A DNA stretch of 64,000 nt from Pseudomonas lini (GCF_964063345.1 NZ_OZ061318.1:248001-312000); one strand, 5' to 3'; counted from the first letter of the stretch, positions 1 through 9,155 are shown. Made by a program: numbers and translations. The notes: generated by a model not told the origin, from the sequence alone.

Positions 1-1
1 C

Positions 2-253
2 GAAGTGAAACAGGCGTTCATCTCCGGCCACATGAGCCGCGAGCACTTTGAAACCCTGGCGATTGCGATCAATACCGGTACGAACCTGCCAAGCGTGGCA
101 ACACCCAATGGCCAGGCGGCGTTCCTGTTCCTGCTGACCTCGGCGATTGCTCCGCTGATTCGCCTGTCGTACGGACGGATGGTGTGGATGGCGCTGCCTT
201 ACACCGTGGTGATGGGTGTGTTGGGCTGGTATGCGGTGAGCTACTGGCTGTAA
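2..253 (+). CDS. nhaB: Na+/H+ antiporter NhaB, C-terminal end (partial)
   Basis: This is the last 83 codons of a sodium/proton antiporter whose 5' part lies left of the window. The frame is open from the window edge and ends in TAA at 251-253. The visible segment contains the conserved NhaB tail: a [20 protein letters not shown] stretch followed by [15 protein letters not shown] and a last hydrophobic helix ending in YWL. NhaB is an inner-membrane protein that exchanges cytoplasmic Na+ for H+ and supports alkaline and salt tolerance. The [13 protein letters not shown] segment matches the family closely, so identity is fairly sure; nothing can be said about start or promoter. Confidence 0.85.
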   Translation, partial: EVKQAFISGHMSREHFETLAIAINTGTNLPSVATPNGQAAFLFLLTSAIAPLIRLSYGRMVWMALPYTVVMGVLGWYAVSYWL

Positions 254-263
254 CACCGGCCAA

Positions 264-355
264 ATGTGGGAGCGGGCTTGCTCGCGAAGGCGATGTGTCA
301 TTCAACAACAATGTTGAATGTGACGGCCTCTTCGTGAGCAAGCTCGCTCCCACAT
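264..355. repeat. REP/REPIN palindrome (GGGAGCGGGCTTGCTCGCGA type)
   Basis: Two inverted REP arms, one beginning TGTGGGAGCGGGCTTGCTCG and the other ending GAGCAAGCTCGCTCCCACA, enclose a short variable middle. It lies between the convergent nhaB and HAD genes and can fold as one long hairpin. The same family recurs at 15626 and 35356. Pseudomonas REPINs of this kind are non-autonomous elements mobilised by RAYT transposases; none is encoded here. Confidence 0.9.
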
Positions 356-368
356 TGGTTTTGTGTCG

Positions 369-1190
369 TTATCGAGGGAGGATGTATTGCTCGATCGCCT
401 GGGCCGCGCCGTCTTCGGTATTGGCCCCGGTCACCACGTCGGCCTGACGCTTCACCGCCTCCTCCGCCTGGCCCATGACGATCGACAATCCGGCCCGGTG
501 AAACATCGCCGGGTCATTGCCGCCGTCACCAAGAGCGGCAGTCTGTTCCAGCGGCACGCCGAGAAACTCGGCCAGTGTCGCCAATGCCTCGCCCTTGTTG
601 GCTTTCATCGCGGTCACGTCCAGATAGATCGGTTGTGAACGCGAGACCTGCGCCTGCCCTTCGACCTTGGGCAGCAACTGCGCTTCCAGTTCGATCAACA
701 GTTCGGCGTTGTTGCTGGCGGCGACGATTTTGTCGATGTGTGCCAGGTAAGGCTCAAAACTTTCGACCACCACTGGCGGATAACCCAGGCCGTGCTGCTC
801 TCGCGGGACCATCGGGCCGTATGGATCCTTCAACAGCCAGTCGCCGCCACTGAACACCCAGACTTCAATGTCCGGCTGATCGGCAAACAGCGCCAAAGCC
901 GTCAGCGCCGCCGCTGCCGGCAAATAATGCGCAACCAGCAAACTACCATCCGGATTTACGATTGTGCCGCCATTGAAGGCCGCCGTCGGCAGATCGACAC
1001 CCAGGGCTTCGATCTGCTGCAACATGGCTTTGGGCGGTCGCCCGGTGGCCAGGCTGAACAGCACGCCGGCCTCGCGCAAGGCGCGGACCGCTTCGATTGT
1101 GCGCTGACTGAGGCTGTGATCAGGGAGCAGTAAAGTGCCGTCCATGTCACTGAGCAGAAAACGGATGGGTTGTTGCGTTACGTCACTCAC
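369..1190 (-). CDS. Cof-type HAD-family hydrolase (sugar-phosphate phosphatase)
   Basis: A 273-residue HAD-superfamily phosphatase of the Cof/YidA type. Motif I is LLSDMDGTLL near residue 12 (nucleophile Asp plus acid/base Asp), motif II is FSLATGRPP near residue 45, and the C-terminal GDGGNDPAMF near residue 222 supplies the Mg-binding Asp residues. Cof-type enzymes dephosphorylate sugar phosphates or other small phosphorylated metabolites. The GTG start at 1190 overlaps the last codons of the upstream zwf gene by 8 bp, so it is the third gene of a gnd-zwf-HAD operon and is probably translationally coupled. A role in clearing phosphorylated sugar intermediates of that operon is inference. 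Confidence 0.85.
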   Translation of the reverse strand: MSDVTQQPIRFLLSDMDGTLLLPDHSLSQRTIEAVRALREAGVLFSLATGRPPKAMLQQIEALGVDLPTAAFNGGTIVNPDGSLLVAHYLPAAAALTALALFADQPDIEVWVFSGGDWLLKDPYGPMVPREQHGLGYPPVVVESFEPYLAHIDKIVAASNNAELLIELEAQLLPKVEGQAQVSRSQPIYLDVTAMKANKGEALATLAEFLGVPLEQTAALGDGGNDPAMFHRAGLSIVMGQAEEAVKRQADVVTGANTEDGAAQAIEQYILPR

Positions 1191-2709
1191 CGACGCTATG
1201 CCAAACGCGGCCGTCGCGAGTCAGCAGCTCGTCAGCGGTTTGTGGCCCATCTTCGCCGGCCGCGTAGCTCTCCACCGTTGCGTCCTGCTCCCAAGCGTCG
1301 AGGAATGGCTGCACGGCGCGCCAGCCGTTCTCGATGTTGTCGGCACGCTGGAACAGTGTCTGATCGCCGGTCAGGCAGTCGTAGATCAGGGTTTCATAGC
1401 CGGTCGATGGCTGCATCTCGAAGAAATCCTTGTAGGCAAAGCCCAGCTCGATGTTGGCCATGTTCAACGCCGGCCCCGGCCGCTTGGCCAGCAGATCGAA
1501 CCACATGCCTTCGTTGGGTTGAATCTGGATCCGCAGGTAGGTCGGCTGCAACTCATCGACCTCGGTGTCGCGAAACTGCGCATACGGCGCTGGCTTGAAG
1601 CAAATGACAATCTCGGTGTCGCGCGCGCTCATGCGCTTGCCGGTACGCAGGTAGAACGGCACGCCGACCCAGCGCCAGTTATCGATCATGACTTTGAGCG
1701 CGACATAGGTTTCGGTCGTGCTGTCGGGCGCCACGTTGGCTTCCTCGCGGTAACCGGGCAGCGGCTCCCCGTCGATCTGGCCAGCGGTGTATTGGCCGCG
1801 CACCGAGTTGGCTCGCGCTTCCTCGGTCGACCAGGGGCGGATCGCGCCGACGACTTTGGCTTTTTCGCCGCGTACCGCATCGGCGCCAAAAGCGGCTGGT
1901 GGTTCCATGGCCACCATCGCCAATAATTGGAACAGGTGATTGGGCACCATGTCCCGCAGGGCGCCGGTGACCTCATAAAAACTGCCACGGGTTTCCACGC
2001 CGACGGTTTCGGCGGCGGTGATTTGCACGTGGTCGATGTAATGGTTGTTCCAGAAGGCTTCGAACAGGCTGTTGGAAAACCGGCTGATCAGAATGTTCTG
2101 CACGGTTTCCTTGCCCAGGTAGTGATCGATCCGGTAGATCTGGTTTTCCGTCATCACCTTGAGCAAGCACGCGTTCAAGGCCTCGGCGGTGTGCAAGTCG
2201 GAGCCGAAAGGTTTTTCGATCACCACCCTTCTGAACGCTTCAGGGGTTTCTTGCAGCAATCCGGCAGCGCCGAGCCGCTGCACCACTTCGCTGAAAAAGC
2301 GCGGCGCGGTGGCCAGGTAGAAAATTGCATTGCCAGTGCCACTGGCGGCGATTTTCGCCGCCAGTGCTTCGTAGGTGCGTTCGTCAAGGAAGTCGCCCTG
2401 GACGTAGCTGATGTGCTTGGCCAGTTTGGCCCACAAGGCCGGATCAAGGGCTTGATCGCCCTTGCCGACCTTGGTCGCCACTTCCGCCCGAATGAAATCC
2501 TCGAGTTTCTTGGCGAAGGCTTCGTCACTGATGGCGTTGTGATCAACGCCGATGATCCGCAGTCCATTCCCCAGCAAACCGTCGCGACTCAGGTTGTACA
2601 GCGCCGGCATCAGCAGGCGCTTGACCAGATCACCATGGGCACCGAACAGAAACAGCGTGGTAGGCGGTGCGGGTTCTGCCTTGGATTTCCTGCGGATCAC
2701 ATGGCTCAT
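1183..2709 (-). CDS. zwf: Glucose-6-phosphate 1-dehydrogenase
   Basis: A 508-residue glucose-6-phosphate dehydrogenase, first enzyme of the oxidative pentose phosphate pathway, oxidising G6P to 6-phosphogluconolactone with NAD(P)+. The N-terminal Rossmann motif reads [18 protein letters not shown] (residues about 20-37), where most family members have GASGDLA. The signature [13 protein letters not shown] (about 190-202) carries the catalytic His/Lys environment, and [14 protein letters not shown] is the conserved substrate-domain strand. Length is normal. The ATG overlaps the TGA of gnd upstream (ATGA, 4 bp), and the stop overlaps the HAD gene. Pairing with a decarboxylating Gnd rather than with edd/pgl suggests this is the pentose-phosphate copy and not the Entner-Doudoroff zwf of Pseudomonas, which usually sits with hexR/pgl/eda. 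Confidence 0.93.
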   Translation of the reverse strand: MSHVIRRKSKAEPAPPTTLFLFGAHGDLVKRLLMPALYNLSRDGLLGNGLRIIGVDHNAISDEAFAKKLEDFIRAEVATKVGKGDQALDPALWAKLAKHISYVQGDFLDERTYEALAAKIAASGTGNAIFYLATAPRFFSEVVQRLGAAGLLQETPEAFRRVVIEKPFGSDLHTAEALNACLLKVMTENQIYRIDHYLGKETVQNILISRFSNSLFEAFWNNHYIDHVQITAAETVGVETRGSFYEVTGALRDMVPNHLFQLLAMVAMEPPAAFGADAVRGEKAKVVGAIRPWSTEEARANSVRGQYTAGQIDGEPLPGYREEANVAPDSTTETYVALKVMIDNWRWVGVPFYLRTGKRMSARDTEIVICFKPAPYAQFRDTEVDELQPTYLRIQIQPNEGMWFDLLAKRPGPALNMANIELGFAYKDFFEMQPSTGYETLIYDCLTGDQTLFQRADNIENGWRAVQPFLDAWEQDATVESYAAGEDGPQTADELLTRDGRVWHSVGE

Positions 2710-3686
2710 TTTTTCGGGGTCTCCACATGGCCGCCGAAGCCGAAGCGCTGGGCCGAGAGAATCTTGTCGCCAAAGGTGCCTTGCCCGCGCGAACGGTAGC
2801 GCGAGAACAGCGAGTTCGACAGCACCGGTACAGGCACCGATTGCTCCATCGCGGCCTCGATGGTCCAGCGACCTTCACCGCTGTCAGCCACCGAGCCTGA
2901 GTAACCGTCCAGTTTCGGGTCGCTGGCCAGCGCATCGGCGGTCAGGTCGAGCAGCCAGGACGACACCACGCTGCCACGACGCCAGACTTCGGCGATGTCG
3001 GCGACGTTGAGGTCGAAGCGCTGATCTTCCGGCAGGTGGGTGCTGGCCTTGGTCTTGAGGATGTCGAAGCCTTCGGCGAAGGCCTGCATCATTCCGTATT
3101 CGATGCCGTTGTGGATCATTTTCACGAAGTGGCCAGAACCGGCCGGGCCTGCGTGAATGTAACCGCGCTCGGCGCGATCGTCATCGGACTGGCGGTCCTT
3201 GGTGCGCGGGATGTCGCCCAGGCCTGGGGCCAGGGTTTCGAACAGCGGGTCGAGACGCTTAACGGTTTCGGCATCACCGCCGATCATCATGCAATAACCA
3301 CGCTCCAGGCCCCAGACGCCGCCGGAGGTGCCGACGTCGATGTAGTGCAGACCTTTTTCCGACAGGGTTTTGGCCCGGCGGATGTCGTCCTTATAGAAGG
3401 TGTTGCCGCCGTCGATGATGGTATCGCCCGCGTCGAGCAAAGTGCTCAGGGTGTCGATGGTGTCTTCGGTCGGTGCGCCGGCGGGCAGCATGACCCATAC
3501 CGCGCGAGGTTTGGCCAGGCCAGCGACCAGGGCTGGCAAGTCGGCAACACCGGTGGCGCCTGCTTCAGCCAGGGTGTCGACAAAGGCGGTATTGCGGTCG
3601 TAAACAACGGTGGTATGTCCGTTGAGCATCAGGCGCCGCGCAATATTGCCGCCCATGCGGCCCAGTCCAATAATCCCGAGTTGCAT
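2706..3686 (-). CDS. gnd: 6-phosphogluconate dehydrogenase, decarboxylating (short type)
   Basis: A 326-residue 6-phosphogluconate dehydrogenase that oxidises and decarboxylates 6-phosphogluconate to ribulose 5-phosphate. The N-terminal dinucleotide motif is [29 protein letters not shown] (about residue 90) is the substrate-binding signature, and [19 protein letters not shown] carries the catalytic Lys. At about 326 residues it belongs to the short bacterial class (YqeC/GntZ-like), which is often NAD-preferring, not the 468-residue enterobacterial class. The start chosen is ATG at 3686 with GGGAGC about 10 bases upstream; the frame stays open 12 codons further but without a ribosome site. First gene of the gnd-zwf-HAD operon. 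Confidence 0.92.
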   Translation of the reverse strand: MQLGIIGLGRMGGNIARRLMLNGHTTVVYDRNTAFVDTLAEAGATGVADLPALVAGLAKPRAVWVMLPAGAPTEDTIDTLSTLLDAGDTIIDGGNTFYKDDIRRAKTLSEKGLHYIDVGTSGGVWGLERGYCMMIGGDAETVKRLDPLFETLAPGLGDIPRTKDRQSDDDRAERGYIHAGPAGSGHFVKMIHNGIEYGMMQAFAEGFDILKTKASTHLPEDQRFDLNVADIAEVWRRGSVVSSWLLDLTADALASDPKLDGYSGSVADSGEGRWTIEAAMEQSVPVPVLSNSLFSRYRSRGQGTFGDKILSAQRFGFGGHVETPKK

Positions 3687-3958
3687 GTACTGATGCTCCC
3701 TACTACAAATAAAGTGTGTCAAAGGTTATAGCCCAACGCGACTCATTCGAGTTAGTCCAGCGTATGGGGATGAAGTTTCCGGGCATTGTGCCCGATCCAG
3801 ACTGATAACGTCGGGAATCGTGCCGAAGACACAACGACCATGAAAAATAAAAAAGTTCCCTTCAAGGGCAAAAGAAATCAAAATTGGCGCCGATAGTAAG
3901 AGAGCACCTGATCCAGGGAGCGAACTTACAGTTGAGACAGCCATTTGCGAGGTGAGCA

Positions 3959-4141
3959 ATGGGCACCGTACACACAGCACTGCCAGCACAAACCCTTTAC
4001 GTCACGATCCGTCGCGATGAACTGCGCCAGTTGAAAGACGAGCGTGACCAATTGAAGCGGGAAGTCGCGCAATTGCGCCTGCTGACCCAAGGCAATGAGG
4101 TTCAGCCCTGGCCTGTCACCCAACGTGTTCCCCACGCCTGA
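3959..4141 (+). CDS. Small conserved hypothetical protein (60 aa)
   Basis: A 60-codon gene with a good ribosome site (GAGGTGAGCA just before the ATG). The centre, residues 14-45, is a charged heptad-like helix (IRRDELRQLKDERDQLKREV) that should form a short coiled coil; there is no signal peptide or membrane segment. It lies alone between the divergent gnd operon and cptA. I do not recognise a function. Small coiled-coil proteins of this shape are annotated as hypothetical in many pseudomonads. Confidence 0.6.
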   Translation: MGTVHTALPAQTLYVTIRRDELRQLKDERDQLKREVAQLRLLTQGNEVQPWPVTQRVPHA

Positions 4142-4339
4142 CCCCCTCGTTTGACTCGGAAGCAGCCGCCGCTGTTTCCGACTCGTTGTAACCCTGCCAA
4201 TTCCAGCAACTCACAAAGTTTTCACACCTACTTGTCGATACTCCGGCTCATTGTGGCCGCTCGGTATCCGCGCGGCGCCCGCTCGTCTGCGACAGGGAGA
4301 GTGCCGACGGCCGAAGAAATTATCAGGCTGGAGTGCTGA

Positions 4340-6085
4340 ATGGCTTTGTTTAAACGCAGCAAAACGTCTGCGAAAGGTTTTGATTGGACAGGATTTCTCT
4401 GGTTATTTCTGTTCTTCTGGTATTTTTCGGGTATTACCCAACTGCTGATTCAACTGACGGGCACCTCCGGTTTTACCGGGTTCCGCCAGGCCTTTGTGAT
4501 GAGTGCCATCTGGCTCGCGCCGATGCTGTTGTTCCCTAGGCAAACACGCGTGATGGCCGCGCTGATCGGCGTGGTGCTGTGGGCCTGTTCGATGGCCAGC
4601 CTCGGTTATTTCTTCATCTATCAGCAGGAATTTTCCCAGAGCGTCATCTTCATCATGTTCGAATCGAACGTGTCTGAAGCCGGCGAGTACATGACCCAGT
4701 ATTTTGCCTGGTGGATGGTGCTGGCGTTCCTCGCCCACACCGCGTTCGCGTATTTCCTCTGGACCCGCCTGCGTCCGGTGTACCTGCCTCGTGGCCAGGC
4801 GCTGATCGCAGCGATGGCGATTCTGCTGGCAGTGGTCGGTTACCCGCTGATCAAGCAGACCGCACACACCGGCAGCCTGGCGCGCGGCTTCGAGAAATTC
4901 GAAACTCGCATCGAGCCCGCGGTGCCGTGGCAGATGGCCGTGGCCTATCACCGTTACCTCAATACCCTGGCCGGCATGCAAGCCATGCTCGACAGCGCCA
5001 GCAAGATTGCACCGCTCAAGAACCTCACCGATGCGATGGCCAATCAGCCCGCGACTCTGGTGCTGGTGATCGGCGAGTCCACCAACCGTCAGCGCATGAG
5101 CCTGTACGGTTACCCACGGGAAACCACGCCGGAACTGGACAAACTCAAGGATCAACTGGCGGTTTTCGATAACGTCATTACCCCGCGCCCCTACACCATT
5201 GAGGCGTTGCAGCAGGTACTGACATTCGCCGACGAAGAAAACCCGGAGCTTTACCTGTCGACGCCGTCGCTGGTCAGCATGATGAAACAGGCGGGTTACA
5301 AGACCTTCTGGATCACCAACCAGCAGACCATGACCAAGCGCAACACCATGCTCACAACGTTCTCCCAGCAGGCCGATGAGCAGGTGTACCTGAACAACAA
5401 CCGCAACCAGAACGCCGCCCAGTACGATGGCGACGTGATCGAACCGTTCAACAAGGCGCTGACCGACGCGGCGCCGCGCAAGCTGATCGTTGTGCACTTG
5501 CTCGGCACGCACATGAGCTACCAGTACCGTTACCCGTCGACGTTCAACAAGTTCACCGACCGCAAAGGTGTTCCGGACGGCGTGCGTGACGATCAGGTGC
5601 CGACGTACAACAGCTATGACAACGCAGTGCTGTACAACGACTTCGTGGTGTCGAGCCTGATCAAGGACTACGCCAAGACTGACCCCAACGGCTTCCTGCT
5701 GTACCTCTCCGACCACGGCGAAGATGTTTTCGACTCCGCTGGCCACAATACCCTGGGCCGCAACGAGAGCAAGCCGACGGCACCGATGTACACCATTCCG
5801 TTCATGGCCTGGGCTTCGCCGAAATGGCGTGAAACCCATGACTGGAATTTTGCCGGTGATCTCGGACGGCCATACAGCAGTTCTCAGCTGATTCACACCT
5901 GGGCGGATCTGGCAGGCCTGAGTTTTGATGAACTGGACCGCAGTAAAAGCCTGGTCAGCGACAGTTTCAAACCTCGGCCATTGATGATCGGCGACCCTTA
6001 TGCACGTAAGCAAAGGCCGTTGATCGACTTCAGCCTGATGAAACCCAAGGGCGCACCTGTCACGCCGGAAGTCGTTCAGCAGTAA
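4340..6085 (+). CDS. cptA: Phosphoethanolamine transferase CptA
   Basis: A 581-residue inner-membrane phosphoethanolamine transferase of the EptA/CptA sulfatase-fold family. The N-terminal ~200 residues hold about five hydrophobic helices, and the rest is periplasmic. The catalytic motif VLVIGESTNRQRMSLYGYPR places the phospho-accepting threonine at residue 248; HLLGTHMSYQYRYP and LYLSDHGEDVFDSAGH supply zinc ligands. These enzymes move phosphoethanolamine from phosphatidylethanolamine to lipid A or core heptose phosphates, reducing negative surface charge and sometimes polymyxin sensitivity. The N-terminal sequence and the ESTNRQRM block fit CptA (core modification) better than EptA. It is a single gene; the 200-bp leader contains no ORF. 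Confidence 0.88.
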   Translation: MALFKRSKTSAKGFDWTGFLWLFLFFWYFSGITQLLIQLTGTSGFTGFRQAFVMSAIWLAPMLLFPRQTRVMAALIGVVLWACSMASLGYFFIYQQEFSQSVIFIMFESNVSEAGEYMTQYFAWWMVLAFLAHTAFAYFLWTRLRPVYLPRGQALIAAMAILLAVVGYPLIKQTAHTGSLARGFEKFETRIEPAVPWQMAVAYHRYLNTLAGMQAMLDSASKIAPLKNLTDAMANQPATLVLVIGESTNRQRMSLYGYPRETTPELDKLKDQLAVFDNVITPRPYTIEALQQVLTFADEENPELYLSTPSLVSMMKQAGYKTFWITNQQTMTKRNTMLTTFSQQADEQVYLNNNRNQNAAQYDGDVIEPFNKALTDAAPRKLIVVHLLGTHMSYQYRYPSTFNKFTDRKGVPDGVRDDQVPTYNSYDNAVLYNDFVVSSLIKDYAKTDPNGFLLYLSDHGEDVFDSAGHNTLGRNESKPTAPMYTIPFMAWASPKWRETHDWNFAGDLGRPYSSSQLIHTWADLAGLSFDELDRSKSLVSDSFKPRPLMIGDPYARKQRPLIDFSLMKPKGAPVTPEVVQQ

Positions 6086-6094
6086 TTGCCCCCA

Positions 6095-6246
6095 TGTGGG
6101 AGCGGGCTTTTGTGGCGAGGGAGCTTGCTCCCGCTCGGCTGCGAAGCAGTCGTAAACCCTTTACATGCGGTTTAATTTTGAAATGCCGGGGTCGCTGCGC
6201 GACCCAACGGGAGCAAGCTCCCTCGCCACAAAAGCCCGCTCCCACA
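6095..6246. repeat. REPIN, copy 1 of an inverted near-identical pair
   Basis: A nested palindrome of about 150 bp. The outer arms are TGTGGGAGCGGGCTTTTGTG and its complement, the inner arms GGCGAGGGAGCTTGCTCCCG and its complement, with a middle containing TTTACATGCGGTTTAATTTT. The reverse complement of 8641-8788 is almost the same sequence, including the middle. It sits just after the stop of cptA and just before the convergent GNAT gene. Confidence 0.9.
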
Positions 6247-6248
6247 GG

Positions 6249-6740
6249 TTAAAGCGCCTTGGTCCAGAACAGCATCCGCCCGTGCGCCGGGTCGAACATG
6301 CCTGGCGAAAAACCGAATTTGCCATAAGACGCCTGAGCCACCGCATTGCCTTCCAGTACTTCCAGAGTGATTTTGCAGCAGCCGCGCTGACGCGCGATGT
6401 CCTCGACTTTGTGCAGCATTTTCTGACTCAGCCCCAACCCGCGAAACTTCGACACCACTGCCACGTCATGCACGTTGACCAGCGGCCGGCAGGCGAAGGT
6501 CGAAAAACCTTCAAAGCAGTTCACCAGCCCTGCCGGCTCGCCGCCGACAAACGCCAGTACGCTGAAGGCATGGGGACGTTTGGCCAGTTCCCCCGGCAGT
6601 TGTTGCAACCTATCGGCGGGTAACGGGTGACCGCCACCCATCGGGTCTTCGGCGTAGTGGTTCAATACAAGACAAATCGCCTCGGCATGCACCGGGTTGG
6701 TGTAGCTGGCCTGAAGCACAAGAATTTCTGCGGATTCCAT
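6249..6740 (-). CDS. GNAT family N-acetyltransferase
   Basis: A 163-residue acetyl-CoA-dependent N-acetyltransferase. The motif A region VVSKFRGLGLSQKMLHKVED (about residues 96-115) holds the RGLGLS pyrophosphate-binding loop, followed by the motif B segment ALAQASYGKFGF-like (AVAQASYGKFGF, about 137-148). VNVHDVAVV is the beta-4 strand. The substrate cannot be read from the sequence. The start is ATG at 6740 with GAGGG upstream; a TTG four codons earlier is less likely because the ribosome site overlaps it. Probably monocistronic. Confidence 0.82.
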   Translation of the reverse strand: MESAEILVLQASYTNPVHAEAICLVLNHYAEDPMGGGHPLPADRLQQLPGELAKRPHAFSVLAFVGGEPAGLVNCFEGFSTFACRPLVNVHDVAVVSKFRGLGLSQKMLHKVEDIARQRGCCKITLEVLEGNAVAQASYGKFGFSPGMFDPAHGRMLFWTKAL

Positions 6741-6856
6741 TTCCACCCTCAATCACACAAGTTGCCCCAGCTCGCCTCTTGCGCACTGAAAGGTCCAGCG
6801 ACCTTATCGCGAGTCCCGGGGTGCCGACAACTAGATCCTGCTGTGATGATTCTCTC

Positions 6857-7438
6857 TCAAGCGCCCCAGATCAATGCCTCGGTCCATCCCAACTCGGCAA
6901 AGTCCTCGGCCCTCAACTTTGCCTCACCGGCACAGAAAAACTCGTCCAGTTGCGGCGGCTTGACCGAGGTGCCACTGAGCATCGCGTGAACCTGCCCGCG
7001 ATGATGAATCTGATGCTCGAACAAATGGGACAGCATGCGCAAACGGCTGTCATGTTGCGGGGTGTCGCGCGCGATGGTCACGATCCGTCCCAGGTCTGTG
7101 TCGCGCAATTGCTCGCAATAGGCGATCAATCGACGGTCCACCAGGGCTTGCTCGCGCTTGAGATCGGCGCCGTGGGTGAACGGCTCGTCTTCGTTGAAAA
7201 ATACGTAGCAGTCGGGATGCGGTTCGTCACCGCGCAACTCCCGCTCCAGTGCATCCACATAGAACCAGTCGCACGTAAGGATGTGATTGAGGGTCGCGCT
7301 GAGGCTGGGAAAGAAACTGACTCGCGGCGCCGCCAGCTCGGCCGGGCTTAGCTGAAGCCAGGCCTTGGCCAGTCGGTGATTGGCCCAAGCGTTCTGATAG
7401 GCCATGGTCAGCAAATGGTGGGACAAAGGCTGATTCAT
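6857..7438 (-). CDS. DinB family protein (DUF664-like four-helix bundle)
   Basis: A 193-residue DinB/YfiT-fold protein. The three metal-ligand histidines typical of the family are visible: NHILTCDWFY near residue 51 and FEHQIHHRGQVHAML near residue 142. Family members are divalent-metal four-helix bundles, some acting as thiol-S-transferases (bacillithiol or mycothiol class); the Pseudomonas substrate is unknown. A strong ribosome site (GGGAGGAGCGAAC) precedes the ATG. The upstream AFG1-type ATPase ends only 18 bp before this start on the same strand, so the two are probably co-transcribed. Confidence 0.82.
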   Translation of the reverse strand: MNQPLSHHLLTMAYQNAWANHRLAKAWLQLSPAELAAPRVSFFPSLSATLNHILTCDWFYVDALERELRGDEPHPDCYVFFNEDEPFTHGADLKREQALVDRRLIAYCEQLRDTDLGRIVTIARDTPQHDSRLRMLSHLFEHQIHHRGQVHAMLSGTSVKPPQLDEFFCAGEAKLRAEDFAELGWTEALIWGA

Positions 7439-7456
7439 GTTCGCTCCTCCCGCATA

Positions 7457-8575
7457 TCAAGCCTCGGCGAAACGTTTTAGCTGCATTTCCTGCAGACGAC
7501 TAAGGGTGCGGCGAAACGGAAACTCCAGATAGCCCTCGGTGTACAACGCCTCCATCGGCACCTGCGCTTCCAGGTACAGCGGCACCTTGCGGTCGTAGCA
7601 TTCATCCACCAAGGCGATGAACCGGCGCACGCCGTCGTCGTGAACCGACAACTGCGGCAACTCGCGATCGCCTGCCACCACCCGCTCGACACCGTCTTCA
7701 GTGCCGCGAGCGATGCGCCCTTCGCGTTTTTGTGCACTGAGGTTGGGCACGTCGCTCAACAGAATAGCGCTGAAGGTATCGCACAGGGCCATGAAGTCCA
7801 TGGCGGCAAACGGCTGCTCGCAGAGCTCGGCGTAACGGCACAAGAGCACGGTTGGACTGGCCTGCATCACATTGGCCGAACGGTAGCCGACCTTGACCGG
7901 ATCGCCGGACAGCGACTGGCCCACGGTCAAGGCCTTGAACACCTCACTCAAGGCGCCGGGTTGACCCGGTACGTTCACCCAGTAACGCTGCAGACCGGCG
8001 CCAGGGTGCAGGCGATGATCTTCCCCGCCATCCACCGCTATCACCTGCATGTGTTGCTTGATTGCGGTAATGGCCGGCACGAACCGGTCACGGTTGAAGC
8101 CATCCGCGTACAGCTGATCCGGCGGCTGATTGGAGGTGCAGACCACCACCACGCCCTGCTCGAACATCACCTGAAACAAACGCCCGAGAATGATCGCGTC
8201 ACCGATGTCGTTGACGAACAGTTCATCGAAACACAGCACCCGCACTTCCTGGCTCAGTTCGCGGGCCAGCGCTTTCAACGGGTCGGCGGTGCCGGTCAAT
8301 TGAAAGGAGCGCTGATGCACCCAGCCCATGAAGTGATGAAAGTGCTGGCGCCGGGCCGGGACGCGCAGGTTTTGGTAGAACTGATCCATCAACCAGGTCT
8401 TGCCCCGCCCAACCGGGCCCCAGAGGTACACGCCGGTGACGGGCGTGTGGTTTTCATGCAAGGCTTCGTGGCATTTTTGCAGCGCCCACACGGCGTGTTC
8501 CTGAGCTTCGTCCTGGACGAAGCCCTTCTGTTCGATGGCGTGTTGCCAGGCGCTTAAGGGAGAGTCGACATTCAT
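7457..8575 (-). CDS. zapE: AFG1/ZapE-family P-loop ATPase
   Basis: A 372-residue ATPase of the AFG1/ZapE family. Walker A is YLWGPVGRGKTWLMDQFY (about residues 49-66), Walker B is VRVLCFDELFVNDIGDA (about 112-128), and VVVVCTSNQPPDQLYADG follows as sensor I/arginine region. ZapE in E. coli binds the Z-ring and destabilises FtsZ; the mitochondrial relative AFG1 helps degrade membrane complexes. Pseudomonads commonly carry two AFG1-like genes, and this copy with DinB as neighbour may not be the cell-division orthologue, so the symbol is tentative. Length is normal. Confidence 0.75.
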   Translation of the reverse strand: MNVDSPLSAWQHAIEQKGFVQDEAQEHAVWALQKCHEALHENHTPVTGVYLWGPVGRGKTWLMDQFYQNLRVPARRQHFHHFMGWVHQRSFQLTGTADPLKALARELSQEVRVLCFDELFVNDIGDAIILGRLFQVMFEQGVVVVCTSNQPPDQLYADGFNRDRFVPAITAIKQHMQVIAVDGGEDHRLHPGAGLQRYWVNVPGQPGALSEVFKALTVGQSLSGDPVKVGYRSANVMQASPTVLLCRYAELCEQPFAAMDFMALCDTFSAILLSDVPNLSAQKREGRIARGTEDGVERVVAGDRELPQLSVHDDGVRRFIALVDECYDRKVPLYLEAQVPMEALYTEGYLEFPFRRTLSRLQEMQLKRFAEA

Positions 8576-8640
8576 GCGCGGGAGTATACGTCTCTGACGT
8601 TGCTGGTGAAGCCTGATGCTAGCAGGTCAAGCACAATCCC

Positions 8641-8788
8641 TGTGGGAGCGGGCGGTGGCGAGGGAGCTTGCTCCCGTTGGATCGCGCAGCGACCCCGGCA
8701 TTTCAAAATTAAACCGCATGTAAAGGGTTACGACTGCTTCGCCGCCGAGCGGGAGCAAGCTCCCTCGCCACACAAGCCCGCTCCCACA
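8641..8788. repeat. REPIN, copy 2 of an inverted near-identical pair
   Basis: Arms TGTGGGAGCGGGCGGTGGCG and GTGGCGAGGGAGCTTGCTCC with their complements, and the middle TTTCAAAATTAAACCGCATG. Read on the minus strand it matches 6095-6246 almost base for base, so a GNAT-DinB-AFG1 segment of about 2.4 kb is bracketed by inverted copies. Confidence 0.9.
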
Positions 8789-8813
8789 GGTTCCGTTTTC
8801 GGCAGCTGCCGGG

Positions 8814-9155
8814 TTACAGCGAGATATCCAGCCGGGCAATCTTGCCCTGTTCATTGAGGCGGAACATGTAGCGCAGTTCCAGCGGGCTGCCGGGAAACGT
8901 GCCGGAGATCAGGTTATGCACCAGCACTTTGCCGGTGCGCAGCTGAACGTCGAGTACCTCGACCCGGGGCTGATAACGTTGTGCGGTGTCTTGCATCCAT
9001 TGGGCGATGGCTTGCGTACCAACCTGATGCTGCCCTTCGTCGAACACGTTGGCATCCTCAGCGAAAAAACTGGCAACCCTCGACGTGTCGCGAGTATTGG
9101 CGGCAGCAATGTAGGCGGCGATGGCGGGGGCCAGTGAAGAGGCTGGACTGGACAT
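8814..9155 (-). CDS. Nuclear transport factor 2 (SnoaL-like) family protein
   Basis: A 113-residue single-domain protein with the NTF2/SnoaL cone fold pattern: an N-terminal helix pair (IAAYIAAANTRDTSRVASFFAEDA), then beta strands ending RYMFRLNEQGKIARLDISL. The RDTSRVASFFAEDANVFDEG segment is characteristic. Members include ketosteroid isomerase-like enzymes and ligand-binding proteins; no catalytic dyad is clear here. The ribosome site AAGGAG lies before the ATG. It lies downstream of the YafY-type regulator on the same strand with a 52-bp gap, which suggests that the regulator may control it. Confidence 0.75.
   Translation of the reverse strand: MSSPASSLAPAIAAYIAAANTRDTSRVASFFAEDANVFDEGQHQVGTQAIAQWMQDTAQRYQPRVEVLDVQLRTGKVLVHNLISGTFPGSPLELRYMFRLNEQGKIARLDISL

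Noticed and set aside
264..355. Repeated palindromes as a possible CRISPR array
   Set aside because: The repeats are dispersed singly across the window, are inverted rather than direct, lack regular spacers and have no cas genes nearby.
3726..3989. 87-codon minus-strand frame between gnd and the small coiled-coil gene
   Set aside because: It overlaps the better supported small plus-strand gene, has no ribosome site and no recognisable sequence; the region is AT-rich promoter-like DNA.
4403..6013. 536-codon open frame on the minus strand opposite cptA
   Set aside because: It is antisense to a gene with clear catalytic motifs; its translation is rich in His, Arg and Gln with no recognisable domain, as expected for a shadow frame in high-GC DNA.
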